64,000 nucleotides of DNA, taken from Ascoidea asiatica. Its lineage: Eukaryota > Ascomycota > Saccharomycetes > Ascoideales > Ascoideaceae. The stretch is from the NCBI GenBank assembly GCA_001600695.1, contig BCKQ01000001.1, positions 3,916 to 67,915 of the forward strand, read 5' to 3'. The notes under the pieces are model-generated. The model ran no database searches, was not told where the DNA came from, and saw only the letters and a list, made by a program, of their open reading frames with translations. The position numbers were made by a program, and so were the translations under genes. Below are positions 47,889 to 58,548 of the stretch, one piece after another. Numbering within the stretch: the stretch's first letter is position 1; each line of letters begins with the position of its first letter.

Positions 47889-48980
47889 TTAAAGCAGATC
47901 AATAAAGTTATTACCTTTCTTAATATTTGGAGTTAATTGATCAATAGCAACTTCTAATAAATCTTTTTCATAATCTGTGATTTTATCTATAATTTTATAA
48001 TTTATTTCTTTTATACCATTTTCATTAAATGTTACTGGTAATGAGAAATACTCTAATGATTTATGATTAGTTTTGTGATTATTATTATTGTTATTACTAT
48101 TACTTAGAATTTCATCAAGTTTTAACTTAAATTCTTTTGAACCTTTAATATTATCATTTAAATTTATATAACAACAAATATCTTTAACTTCAACTTTATT
48201 AACGATTGCATTGATAAAATTATTTGCAAAATTATAACCAGCATATGCCATTGATAAAGTTGCAGAACCTTTACCTTCTTTAGCTTTAACAATTTCATCA
48301 CCACCATATTGAACTCTATTTATTAAAGCATTTTTTTCAATATTTGTTAAATTATTAAAAATATTTTTTGAATTACCAATTGAAAATAATGGTACAATAG
48401 TTTCACCAGAATGACCACCAATTACAGGTACATTAAAATTTTCTGGTTTAAAATAATTTTTATTTAAATTATTTTTAGTATTATTTGCTAATTCTGAGAT
48501 AAAAGTATTTGATCTAATTACATCTAAGTTTGTTACACCAAATATTTTTTTTGAATTTAATAAATTATTTTTTTTAAGAATTTGACAAACTATTGGAACT
48601 AAAGAATTAACAGGATTTGAAATTATTAAAATAAAAGCATTTGGACAATTTTGAGCAATTGAGATTGATAAATCTTTTATAATTCCAGCATTAATTTTAA
48701 ATAAATCATCTCTTGTCATTCCTGGTTTTCTTGGAATTCCAGCAGGTATTATAACAATATCTGAATTAATTAAAGAATTTTTTAAACCATTATTATTATC
48801 ATCAGATGGTAAAAATGAATTAACTTTAACATGAGTTGAAATATGAGATAAATCTTTTGCAACACCAGGAGAATTAACAACATCAAATAAAGATAATTGA
48901 TCAATTAATGGATTTAATTTTAATAATAAAGATAATGGTTGTCCAATACCACCTGCTGCTCCACAAACTGTTACTTTCAT
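47889..48980 (-). CDS. Malate dehydrogenase, cytosolic/peroxisomal type (MDH2/MDH3-like)
   Basis: A 363-residue NAD-dependent malate dehydrogenase, which interconverts malate and oxaloacetate. The Rossmann glycine motif GAAGGIG is at residues 7-13. The mobile loop IPAGIPRKPGMTRDDLF carries the substrate Arg residues. ISNPVNSLVP and the catalytic-His segment VIGGHSGET follow, then VQYGGDEIVKAK and KGSATLSMAYAG. The protein starts at the Rossmann fold with no mitochondrial presequence, and the C-terminus is FIDLL, not a PTS1 tripeptide, so a cytosolic location is the simplest reading. There is a poly-Asn insertion at about residues 294-302. This form would serve gluconeogenesis and the glyoxylate cycle. 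Whether it is the orthologue of MDH2 or MDH3 cannot be decided here. Confidence 0.92.
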   Translation of the reverse strand: MKVTVCGAAGGIGQPLSLLLKLNPLIDQLSLFDVVNSPGVAKDLSHISTHVKVNSFLPSDDNNNGLKNSLINSDIVIIPAGIPRKPGMTRDDLFKINAGIIKDLSISIAQNCPNAFILIISNPVNSLVPIVCQILKKNNLLNSKKIFGVTNLDVIRSNTFISELANNTKNNLNKNYFKPENFNVPVIGGHSGETIVPLFSIGNSKNIFNNLTNIEKNALINRVQYGGDEIVKAKEGKGSATLSMAYAGYNFANNFINAIVNKVEVKDICCYINLNDNIKGSKEFKLKLDEILSNSNNNNNNHKTNHKSLEYFSLPVTFNENGIKEINYKIIDKITDYEKDLLEVAIDQLTPNIKKGNNFIDLL

Positions 48981-49479
48981 TTTGATTTGTATTTTTTGGT
49001 TGTTAAGTTATGTAATTAAATGAAAATTGTATATATATATTAACAATTTAATATATTTAAGAGTATTGTAAAATAATTGATTAATAAGTTTAGTAGTATA
49101 ATATAGAATATATAGTATCAATTAATAATTAAGAGTAATAGAATTTTATGAAAAAGTAGGAAACTTCAATGGTTTTTATAAGATTTTATAAGATTTTGAA
49201 AAAAAAAAGTTTATATTCATTATCTCCATATTTTGGAATCCACAACTAGTTTCAAAACAGAAAAGCGTTAGAAAGAGAAAAAAGAGAGAAAAGAGAGCAA
49301 AAAAAGAAGAGCATATCACCCATTATTTGGTATCATCACTCATCTTCTTCCATCATTGCCTTCATTGCCTTCATGTTCATGATAATAGTTCATAATGCTA
49401 AACATTATGCTAAACATTATGCTAAATAGTGGTGAAAGCACTGGCAGCAGTGGTTTGCAAATGGAAAAATATATTTTAT
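48981..49479. other. Promoter region of malate dehydrogenase
   Basis: AT-rich, with a purine-rich stretch (about 49,260-49,310). No clear transcription-factor sites can be named. Confidence 0.5.
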
Positions 49480-50120
49480 CGGCGTTGGGCAAGGTCCAGA
49501 AACTGAAATGAACGCGTGGAGAGGTGGCCCGGTGCAGCTCCAGCCGGATAGCAGAGGTCTCCGTGTTATGTTCGGAGCTCCCACCCTTGCGGAGATCACA
49601 GACACTCCTCACACCAGAGCCTGCTATTCCACTTCCTCAGGGCAGCCTCGACGGGTGAGTTCGCGGAGTGCCTCCGTGCGCGCCACTTCCTTTTTATATT
49701 ACTCTTTAGCTGGGAACTTGGGTGGGAATACTAGAACAACAGACGGCGAGCACGTGTATAAGGCGGCTGGCATCAGTAATATAACGCTTGAGTAAGAGTA
49801 CTAGCAAAGATGTTCTATTTCAGGGCCTTTTCCTGATAGCAGTGGGAAGAGCGCCAGGCCTTGCTCTGCGTCACTCAGGCCTGGAACAGTCACGAAGTTC
49901 GCAAAGTTCATGAAGTCCTCCAAGAAACAGAAAGAAAAAGAAGAAAAGAAAAAGAAAAAGAAAAAGCAAAAGAAAAGGCCGAATTCTCTTCAGTTGCTGC
50001 TGCTGCTGAATCTGGAGTTGAATCTGAAACTGGCGCTAGAACCAGTAGAGCCAGTGGAACCAGTGGAACAAGAACTGGAACTGGAACTGGAACTGGAACA
50101 AGAACTAGATGCAAAGGCTC
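49480..50120. other. Second GC-rich island with short tandem repeats
   Basis: A sharp rise in G+C from about 49,480 to 49,910. It is followed by an AG-rich run (49,918-49,978) and a GGAACT hexamer repeat (about 50,070-50,100, GGAACTGGAACT and variants). ORFs on both strands translate into low complexity (Glu/Lys, Thr/Gly, Val/Pro) and are probably not genes. I see no tRNA or known small RNA signature. Confidence 0.5.
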
Positions 50121-51713
50121 CATTCCATTTGAAGAAACCGCGCTTTATTTTTTTATGCCATTTAATTTACTTTACTATTGTTAGCTTTCCTGAAGTCATG
50201 AACTGCTTGATTTTTACATTGCGATAATTATCATTTTGCTTCTTTTTTTCTTCTTCTTTTCTACAATGTAATACATACAATACGTATACGGTATAACTTT
50301 ATAGAATATTTATTCAATTACATTACCTTCTCAAAACAAATGTTTTATTAGAATAATCCCATCCTGTTCTTACCAATCACAAATGCCTAAGTCGCTTTAA
50401 AAAAAAATATTATATTTAAATATTATTGTTTATTATTGTAACAGTTATATTTTTAGTATTTAATGAAAATTTTCTTATTTCTTCATAACTGAATAATTCC
50501 TTCACTTGATTATTTGACAGATATATCTAAAGCAAAAAAATATTATTAAAACCAAAATACCGGGACCCCTAAGGGGTTTAGTAACCTTAGGCTAATACTA
50601 ATAATCTAATAACCCAGGAAACACAGCAAGCTTTACGTAACAGCTGAGTAATCATCCTAACAAAATCTATGAATCTTGGAAAAAAATCCTAAAAATATAA
50701 GATTTTGTGGCATTTAAAAAATATTCAAATAAAACTGAATCAAACACATTTATTATTAACTTATGTGATGTGAAGAACTCCGAAGGCTATGGACGACTCC
50801 AGCCCAACCACGTGGCGACGAAGTTAGTTCATTCACTTTTCCAAATCAACTTTCGGAAATATTCTTATATTGTGCCAGAATGTGATATCCCACTATTGAC
50901 ATTCGCACCACTATCTACCCACCTCCTCTTATCAGGACGTCATCTGTTTCAACTTTGATAAACGCAAATAAATACTAATACATACCGTATCTGTATTTGC
51001 TGAAAGACTTGGCTTGGAAATCAGCGGTTTCGCTGCCACCACCCAGGGTCCAATGCATTAGAGCAGTATCTAACCTGCACACGCATCCCCGCAAATGTCT
51101 TTCCTGTGTTTACCTTTTCCTTTTATTCTCCATACTCAATTCACGTGCTTTTTTTTTCAATATTTTTTAATTATTTTAAGCACAGCCACAGTTGTGCATT
51201 TCAACAGTTCCACAGGTGGCGTTTCGTTTGACTAAGATGCTTACGAACTGTTTCTCGTTTGCAGTGTGTAATTGCATCTGACAACGGGGCAGTTGCCGTC
51301 GGATCGGATGCTCGTCGGATACTTCTTTGCTACCATCCATATTAATGCTAAGCGATTCAGTAGCGTTACCCGTAGCTTTTTTTAACTTTTCCGAATTAAA
51401 TTTATTGATTCTAAGCAATATTAAACCATAATACAGTATATTTATCTATCTATCTATTTATCTACATGTATCTGCTTTCCACAAATACTGTATAAACTAC
51501 CTTACCTTACTAATATCGAAAATATTCCATCCCTCTTAAATAACTATTTACTGACTAAAAGTTAACATAGACTAATAATATTTGTTTATTTGATCAATTA
51601 TTTACTTCTAGATAAAATTTTCTTTATCTATTAATATAAACTAAAATATAAAGAATTCAATATTACTTATTGTAAATTTATATCTAATTTCTTTTTTATT
51701 ATCTTATCAAAAA
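50121..51713. other. Gene-less interval
   Basis: AT-rich, with a slightly GC-richer patch at about 50,780-51,110. Two short ORFs (50,707-50,958 plus, 51,176-51,418 minus) are not convincing. The right end is the promoter of the following gene and has CTAT repeats near 51,442-51,460. Confidence 0.5.
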
Positions 51714-52658
51714 ATGGTACTTCCCATATATGTTCCTATTATATTCGGTGTAGCAGTAACAGCTGGGGTTTCTCTTGCAATTTATGAAAATAGAGAATTA
51801 ATTTGTGAATTTATTAATGAAAAGGCAAATGATTTAAAATGTAAAATAAATGAAAATAAATTTAAAAAAACTTTAGTTAAATGTAAACAAGATTTTGATA
51901 ATTTCAATAATTTTGATAATAATGATAAGAATAATGATGAAAAAAATGATATTATAAATGAAAAAAGTAACATTAATGATAATATTAATGATAATGATAA
52001 TGATAATAATATTGTTGTTAAAAATACTTCTTCTGAAGTTAATGAAAATTTATCAAATTCAATTTTAAAGAAAAGATATTCTATTGATAATAATGATGAT
52101 ACAGATTTCAATTATGAAAGTAATGATGATCATTATAATAATGATAATAATGTCAATTATGAATCAAGTGATGATGACTTATATGTTTCTCCAAATTATA
52201 ATCAATCTAATAATTATAATCAATCAAATCAAATTCCTGATTATATATCTTTTGGTCCAACAAAAGAGATTCTTTCTCAATCTGAATCTGAATCTGAATC
52301 TGATACTGAATCTGACACTGGATCCCAACGTAAAACTGTCACTAATTCGCTATCCAATACTTTTCAAAACAATGATATTAATCCTTTCGTAAATGGTTTC
52401 GAAGAAAATAATTCTTCAATTTCAAATCCATTTGCTGATTCAAATATTATCTCTAATTCAAATTTTAATTCTTCGGATGAACTTATGAATTCTTCTTCAT
52501 GGTCAATTATTCCTCCATTTGAAGATTCTGAAAATGAAACTGCCAGTGAAATTGAAAATGGAAATGGAAATGAAAATGAAAATGAAAATGAAATTTCGAA
52601 CCTAAACATTAAATCAAATTCAACCTCAAATAACTCAACTCAATTTTTATTAAATTGA
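51714..52658 (+). CDS. Membrane-anchored Asn/Asp-rich protein with NPF motifs
   Basis: 314 residues. The N-terminus (residues 4-24, LPIYVPIIFGVAVTAGVSLA) is one hydrophobic helix, probably a signal anchor. A charged helical segment follows (ENRELICEFINEKANDLKC), then about 250 disordered residues rich in Asn, Asp and Ser. Two NPF tripeptides (NPFVNG at about 224 and NPFADS at about 238) match the binding motif of EH domains of endocytic proteins (Ede1, Pan1, End3). A Ser-Glu repeat (SESESESD) looks like a casein kinase 2 target. I do not recognise a family. The hydrophobic start and basic helix resemble small fungal outer-membrane or ER-anchored proteins of unknown role. The frame and its Asn-rich style match neighbouring genes, so it is probably real. 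Confidence 0.75.
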   Translation: MVLPIYVPIIFGVAVTAGVSLAIYENRELICEFINEKANDLKCKINENKFKKTLVKCKQDFDNFNNFDNNDKNNDEKNDIINEKSNINDNINDNDNDNNIVVKNTSSEVNENLSNSILKKRYSIDNNDDTDFNYESNDDHYNNDNNVNYESSDDDLYVSPNYNQSNNYNQSNQIPDYISFGPTKEILSQSESESESDTESDTGSQRKTVTNSLSNTFQNNDINPFVNGFEENNSSISNPFADSNIISNSNFNSSDELMNSSSWSIIPPFEDSENETASEIENGNGNENENENEISNLNIKSNSTSNNSTQFLLN

Positions 52659-53466
52659 TTTAATTTATATTCCCTTTTTTTCAGTTTCAACTTTTCTTTT
52701 TCATTTCTTTTCTCTTCTCTTCTCTTCTCTTCTATTCTACTTAATTTTTTTTTCTTTAATTTATTTAATCTATTCTTTTTTTTTATTTTTTTTCAATCTT
52801 ATTCTACTCTTTTCTATTTAATATAATTTTATAAAATAGATTTCTTATCAGATACTAAATAACTAATAAAAAATAAATATTGTTGCCACCCATGAATTTG
52901 GCTTCACCCGCCACATATCCTTCTAAATGTACCCCAGTACATAGTTTTTCAAATACCGAACATGCGAGATGGTTTAACGAACGTTCCCGAAAATAGTAAG
53001 CAACTGTACCATAAAATAAATAATGATGAAATTTCTTGAATTTTTGGGAAATATTTTATTCAAATCAAAACTTTTAATTTTAAACAGTTCTTAAATTTAA
53101 ACATTTTGATTAGATCATTTCTAAAACTGAAAACTAATACTGAGTTTATGCTATAAATTAGACAAAGTAAAAGAAGTCAATTTTTGTTATTTCAGTTTTT
53201 TCAAAAAAAAAAAATGGTAAATACAATATTAGATTTTGAGTTTTCTTCATTCAATTTTTATACCGACTCAATTCAATTTTTCAAATTACCATGTTTTACC
53301 TTTTCTAAATCTTTTTTTTTGTTATTCGTGTCGTAGATAATTTCAAGAACAAAAACAAAAATAGAAAATTACAATTACAGTTACAATTATAAATATCAAT
53401 TATTGATTACAAATTATTAATTATCATTCGAATATTCAAATCTCCAATCAAATAAGATTATCAAAT
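52659..53466. other. Intergenic spacer
   Basis: T-rich 3' flank with TTCTC repeats (about 52,705-52,735), then AT-rich promoter DNA of the next gene. No gene is seen. Confidence 0.6.
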
Positions 53467-55509
53467 ATGATAATCAGGTTATTCAATCTTAATCTCAGAA
53501 GAATTCATACTTTTCCTCCTGCCAGAATAATCAATCCTTTATTACCTTTAGAAGCTCTTGAGGATCAACAAGATAGTGTTGGCTCTAAAAGAAAAAAATT
53601 TCAAAAAGATATAACTCTCACACATGATAATCATGGCTCAAATATCAAAAACAGATCTACTAAGACTGATAATAAGTCAAGCAATAATAATAATAATAAC
53701 AACAATAACAACAATAATAATAAAGACTCCAGTGAAGACAACAGTGAAGAAAAAAAATATAGTTGGGGAAAAGATGTTTGGACGAAATCTATTGAAACTG
53801 GTGCTATAACTGCAGCCTCTATTTTGGTCTTAGCTTTCGCTGGAATTTCTTATCATACATTTTATGATTTCACTGTTTTATCAAAAATGAATAAAGCCTT
53901 TGAAAAAGGGTTTCATAGTTATGATACAACAATGCATTCAAAGCAGAAGATTTCTTCTCATAATTCAGATTCAAATTCTATCAAGCATAAAAAATCCAGT
54001 TCCTATCAAGCCAATAATGAGCCCGAAAACTCTATAGAGAACAGTGCAAATACTAATGCTCAAAATGATGACAAGGATCACGAAGATAAATATGAAGAAA
54101 AAGATGTTGAAGAAGATGATGAGGATGACGAAGAAGATGACGAGGAAGATGATGATAATGAAGAAGAAGAAAATGATGATAATTGGGTGGAAAGAAAAGA
54201 AGAAATTTTCATTGATGGAATTATAAGTGGCAATAAAGGTAAAGGGAGATACTACTTGTTTTTAGGTGAAAAAGGAACTGGTAAAACTTCTTTATTATTA
54301 CATGCTATCAAAAAAAATAATGGTAAAAATGTTGTTCTCTTTGATGCTCATAGTGATCCTGAAATTTTCAGATTAAGATTAGGCAATGCATTAAATTTTA
54401 AGTATTTTGAAGATTATATTGGCTCTTTATTTTCAATTAAAGGTCCAAGAGATACAACTGCTTTGTTGGATATTGAAAGGGCTTTAACAAAATTAGAGGA
54501 ATTTGCTTTTAAAACAAAAGAAAAAAGAAACTTTAAACCATTGATAGTTGTAATAAATAATTGTCATTTAATTAGAGATGATGATCTTGGTAGAGATTTA
54601 ATTGAAATTTTACAACAAAAAGCTGAAGCTTTAAGTGGCTCAGGTTTAGTAACAATGATTTTCAATTCTGATGATTATTGGTTTTATGAAAGATTAAGAA
54701 AATTGGCAACAAGACTTGAAACAATAAATATCAAAGACTTGAATAGAGATCAAAGTATAAATACTTTAAAAATATTAAATAAAAAATTTCAATATCTTGA
54801 TAATGATGATAATAAAACTGATGATAAATTGGCTGAACGAATTTATGAATTAATTGGTGGTAGAATTCAACATTTATCAAGGGCTTGTAAAAAATCACAT
54901 AAAAAAGTTAATTTAATTAAAATTGCAAATGAATTGATTGATAGTGAAAAAAGTTGGTTAATGAGTCAATGTGGCTTACTTGGAATGAATATGGATGATG
55001 ATGTTATGGAATCTGGTAAATTTGCAAATTCTGCTATGCTTTTAATAAAAGAATTCGTTGAAATGGATAAAGATTTTTTTAAAAAAAATAAATGTGGAAA
55101 AGTTAAAGATTATAAATTACCTGAATTACCTTTATGGCGAGCAAGACAAATAATGACAAGAAATGATTATATTCAGAAATATGATGAGTTAAATATTTTC
55201 ACAATTGATTCCAATCAAATTGTAAGACCAGATTCGATTCCAATGTTAAGAGCATTTCATGAGATTTATAATCAGCCTGGCTTTAATAAATTATTGGACG
55301 ATAATTGTGATAGGGTTTCTCAGATTGAATCATTAGGTAGAACAAGAGAGTTAGTTGCCAAAGATTTAATTCTAGGGGCTAATTATAGAATTGATAAAAA
55401 TAAGGTCACAATTGAAAACAATGAGGAAGATGATAATTACGAAACTATATTAATGCAAAAATTTGGCAAAGCTGCTACTAAAGAATACTGGAAAGAAAGA
55501 TTGAAATAG
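53467..55509 (+). CDS. Mitochondrial-type AAA ATPase with C-terminal winged-helix region
   Basis: 680 residues. The basic start (MIIRLFNLNLRRIHTFPPARI) looks like a mitochondrial presequence. A poly-Asn run lies at about 73-85, and a hydrophobic segment at about 113-131 (AITAASILVLAFAGISYHTF) is a probable inner-membrane anchor. A long acidic linker (about 205-240) precedes the ATPase core. Walker A is GEKGTGKTS at about 268-276, and a Walker B-like strand PLIVVINNCH is near 358, followed by the FNSDDYWFYERLR segment. The C-terminal part has PLWRARQIMTRNDYI and IESLGRTRELVAKDLILG. This arrangement is familiar from an uncharacterised fungal family of AAA proteins with a winged-helix C-terminus. 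I know of no assigned function and give no symbol. The acidic stretch is unusually long. Confidence 0.85.
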   Translation: MIIRLFNLNLRRIHTFPPARIINPLLPLEALEDQQDSVGSKRKKFQKDITLTHDNHGSNIKNRSTKTDNKSSNNNNNNNNNNNNNKDSSEDNSEEKKYSWGKDVWTKSIETGAITAASILVLAFAGISYHTFYDFTVLSKMNKAFEKGFHSYDTTMHSKQKISSHNSDSNSIKHKKSSSYQANNEPENSIENSANTNAQNDDKDHEDKYEEKDVEEDDEDDEEDDEEDDDNEEEENDDNWVERKEEIFIDGIISGNKGKGRYYLFLGEKGTGKTSLLLHAIKKNNGKNVVLFDAHSDPEIFRLRLGNALNFKYFEDYIGSLFSIKGPRDTTALLDIERALTKLEEFAFKTKEKRNFKPLIVVINNCHLIRDDDLGRDLIEILQQKAEALSGSGLVTMIFNSDDYWFYERLRKLATRLETINIKDLNRDQSINTLKILNKKFQYLDNDDNKTDDKLAERIYELIGGRIQHLSRACKKSHKKVNLIKIANELIDSEKSWLMSQCGLLGMNMDDDVMESGKFANSAMLLIKEFVEMDKDFFKKNKCGKVKDYKLPELPLWRARQIMTRNDYIQKYDELNIFTIDSNQIVRPDSIPMLRAFHEIYNQPGFNKLLDDNCDRVSQIESLGRTRELVAKDLILGANYRIDKNKVTIENNEEDDNYETILMQKFGKAATKEYWKERLK

Positions 55510-55698
55510 ATTTTGTTTTAAACTTTTCTTTCATTTAAATTCAGATATATATTCGTTAATTATTGCATTCATAAAACTTTCATTTTAGTTCATTTTATAA
55601 AAATAATGAACAATCTCAAGTTATATTCATAAATCAACTTTTGTAGAATTTAAGACATTTATTAAAATATACAAACTAAACAATAGGTACATTATTCA
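55510..55698. other. Shared 3' spacer of convergent genes
   Basis: 190 bp of AT-rich sequence where the AAA gene and the SCY1-like gene converge. It presumably contains both polyadenylation signals. Confidence 0.6.
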
Positions 55699-58548
55699 TT
55701 AAAGTAAATCATTGAAAAACTGGTTACTACTAGTATTAAACATATTATCATTTTTGTTACCGAAGTTTTTATTATGGTTAAATTTCGTATCATGTAGCTT
55801 GATATTATTTATTCTCTTTTTTGGTTGGATTGGATCCATATTCATACTTGGTTTCATTTTCATTGATTCCGATGACCAATCTATTCCTACACTGCTATTA
55901 TTCTGGTTCATCATATTCAACTTAATATTTTTAGTCCCGGATTGTGGAATATCAGAGCTTGATCTACTACCAAAATTATTAGAAGCAAAAGAGGTAAAGA
56001 CCGAAGAATTTGGAGATATTATTGATGTATTTACACTTTCATCAGTCTTATTGTTATTATTATAATTATGAAGTTTAGTTTTTCTAGGAGTTAGCCCAAT
56101 CGAACTTGATATTGGAGAGTTATGAATTGCATTATCATTTAAAGTATTACTTGCTTTGTTAAATGGAGTTAACGGCGTAATTGGGCCCATTGAACTAAAA
56201 CTGGATCTTGAAAACGAATTATTGGATTTTATATTTGAATTGATGGTATTGAAATTGCTATTGATTTGATCCATAGGCTTGTTGGTTGAAGTTTTGTTGA
56301 TTGACTTTGGAAGTAAGCCTAAAGCTGTTTGCATGGGCTTCGATTGAAAATCATCAAAATCATCAAAATCATCTGATTCATTGGAATTTTCCCCTATGTT
56401 TATCTCTAAAGACGAGCCTGCAATTTTGTTGTTGACAGTTTCTTTATTATATTTATTTCCATAAATTAATTTCTCGAAATCTGTCTCTGTATTATTATTA
56501 GTGATATCATTGTCATTATTAGTATTCACTATATCATTATTATTTAGATTGACTTTTTTATTTGAAAATTGATTTTTATCCAATTCCTTCTTTTGCTTAT
56601 TTTCAATATGAGCTTCAATTTTTTTTATTACATTTAAAAATTGATTAAATTGATCAGTAGATAAAGTATTTGAAATTGAAAATTCCCATAAATTAGGTAA
56701 TATTAGTTTAATAATATCAATTAAATCAAGATATGAAAATGAATTTTCATAAATATTTAGTATTGAGATTAAAACATTTGGCTCCCTTGTTTTCATTTTA
56801 TTGAAAAGAGGTAACAAACTTTCTTTAATTAAAAATTTATCAATTTTTTTATTTAATATTAGTAAATTAAAAGAATTAATTGTTAAAATTTTAATATTTA
56901 AAGAAGTTGTCTTCGAGAATAAATTTGAAATTTTTAAAAATAAATTATTTTTGATTGTAGGAAATTCTAATACAGATAATACTTTTTCAAAATTATTTAA
57001 AAAAATTTCATGCAATTTATTGAATGAGTTATTATTTGATAGATTTAAAGAATTATTTATTATTGGGATTAAAAAAATTTCATTTAATTCTAATTTATTT
57101 GAAACTTTTTTTAGTAATAAATTAAAATTTTCAATTAATAAGATTAAAATATCTAAATTTTTATTTGAATTAATTAAGATTTCATTTTTTTTTTTAAATA
57201 AACTTACAAATTTTTCATGAAAGGATAATTGAGATAAAGAATTTGAAATTTTCAAAATTAATGATAAAGAAATTTTTATTAAATTATTATGCAATTCAAA
57301 ATCTGTTGAATCATTAGTATTATTGGATTTAAATTCAATTGAAGTCAATTGACTAAAAAAATCAATTAATAATGGATAGATTTTTTTTTGTTGAATATTT
57401 ATCGGAAATCTTGGTAATAATTTATTAAAACCAATTAAAAAAATTAATTTTTCATTATCAGATTTTGTTAAAAACTGATCAAAAAATGTTAAGGATTTAA
57501 TTAAAGGATTATTAAAGTAACTTGAATTTATAAAATCATTTATAGTTATTGATTTATCTAATAAATTAAAAAATAAATCATTAGATAAATAATCAGGAAA
57601 GTTTTTAGTAATTTGATTTTTAATAGAAGCAGAAATTAAAGTGGAAGGATTAGAAGATAATAAATGTAATTCATTGATTTTAGATTTATAAGATTGTAAA
57701 GAATTTAATTTTGAATTAATTAAATGAGATTGACCATTGTTATATAAATAATAAATTAAACAAGCCAAAGAAAATAAATCATTTGAATAATTTAAATTGT
57801 GATTTATGATTAAATTTGGATCGGAATATTTATAATTTAATAATAAATAATTTGGTATAAGATCATCATTTGGATAAGTTGGAATTATAAAATTAGAATT
57901 TAACTTTGAATCTTCTTGTATAAATTTAACAGAATGTATAAAATTTGCAATTTTCCAATCTTGGTTTGAATTTATAAAAATTGAATAAGGATTTATAGAC
58001 AAATGAATTAAATTTACTTTATTATTTAAAAATTGCAAACCATTTGAGATTTGTAATATACCTTTTTGAATTGACAATTCATCTAATATTTCATTGTTAT
58101 TATTATTATTACTATTGTTATTGTTATTATTTAGGTTATTTGAATTGCTTTGAATTAGATTAATTAAAGAATTTGATAAATATTCAGATACAAAAATTAA
58201 ATTTTTTGAATGATCTTCAATTGGTTCAATAATATTTAAAATGTTTGGATGTTTGAATTTATATAATTTTAATATTGAATTTTTGATTATATTAATTGAT
58301 TCATTATACAAAGAGTTTTTATCTTTTTTATAAGAAGAAGAATGTTTGGGATTTAATAGATTCAAACTAATTAAATTCTTTTCAAAGTTTCTTTTATTGA
58401 ATATAAAAACAGATACTAGATTATTTGTAGTTCGATGCTTTCCAGGATATATTGACCAAGGATCCGAATTAAAAGAAGGATTGGAAGATATATTATAGGA
58501 GGATTCAATACCAGAAGCAGTCTTGAACACAGACTTGAACATCATCAA
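55699..58548 (-). CDS. SCY1: SCY1-like pseudokinase
   Basis: 949 residues. The start MMMFKSVFKTASGI and the segment DPWSIYPGKHRTTNNLVSVFIFNKR match the N-terminus of Scy1/SCYL2 proteins. The kinase-like domain covers about residues 30-330 but lacks catalytic residues: LIHLSINPYSIFIN stands where HRDLxPxN is expected, and WKIANF where DFG is expected. Helical repeats (HEAT-like) occupy about 350-600. A disordered Asn/Ser-rich tail holds DDFDDFDDF and many Ser/Thr-Pro sites. SCYL2 binds clathrin and works in Golgi-endosome traffic. Yeast Scy1 is little studied and is named for its divergent kinase fold. Poly-Asn runs enlarge this copy relative to S. cerevisiae Scy1. Confidence 0.88.
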   Translation of the reverse strand: MMMFKSVFKTASGIESSYNISSNPSFNSDPWSIYPGKHRTTNNLVSVFIFNKRNFEKNLISLNLLNPKHSSSYKKDKNSLYNESINIIKNSILKLYKFKHPNILNIIEPIEDHSKNLIFVSEYLSNSLINLIQSNSNNLNNNNNNSNNNNNNEILDELSIQKGILQISNGLQFLNNKVNLIHLSINPYSIFINSNQDWKIANFIHSVKFIQEDSKLNSNFIIPTYPNDDLIPNYLLLNYKYSDPNLIINHNLNYSNDLFSLACLIYYLYNNGQSHLINSKLNSLQSYKSKINELHLLSSNPSTLISASIKNQITKNFPDYLSNDLFFNLLDKSITINDFINSSYFNNPLIKSLTFFDQFLTKSDNEKLIFLIGFNKLLPRFPINIQQKKIYPLLIDFFSQLTSIEFKSNNTNDSTDFELHNNLIKISLSLILKISNSLSQLSFHEKFVSLFKKKNEILINSNKNLDILILLIENFNLLLKKVSNKLELNEIFLIPIINNSLNLSNNNSFNKLHEIFLNNFEKVLSVLEFPTIKNNLFLKISNLFSKTTSLNIKILTINSFNLLILNKKIDKFLIKESLLPLFNKMKTREPNVLISILNIYENSFSYLDLIDIIKLILPNLWEFSISNTLSTDQFNQFLNVIKKIEAHIENKQKKELDKNQFSNKKVNLNNNDIVNTNNDNDITNNNTETDFEKLIYGNKYNKETVNNKIAGSSLEINIGENSNESDDFDDFDDFQSKPMQTALGLLPKSINKTSTNKPMDQINSNFNTINSNIKSNNSFSRSSFSSMGPITPLTPFNKASNTLNDNAIHNSPISSSIGLTPRKTKLHNYNNNNKTDESVNTSIISPNSSVFTSFASNNFGSRSSSDIPQSGTKNIKLNMMNQNNSSVGIDWSSESMKMKPSMNMDPIQPKKRINNIKLHDTKFNHNKNFGNKNDNMFNTSSNQFFNDLL

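Noticed and set aside
49861-50227. Charged or Val/Pro-rich ORFs on both strands in the second GC-rich island
   Set aside because: Three overlapping frames all give low complexity from AG and GGAACT repeats. No domain or start context favours any of them.
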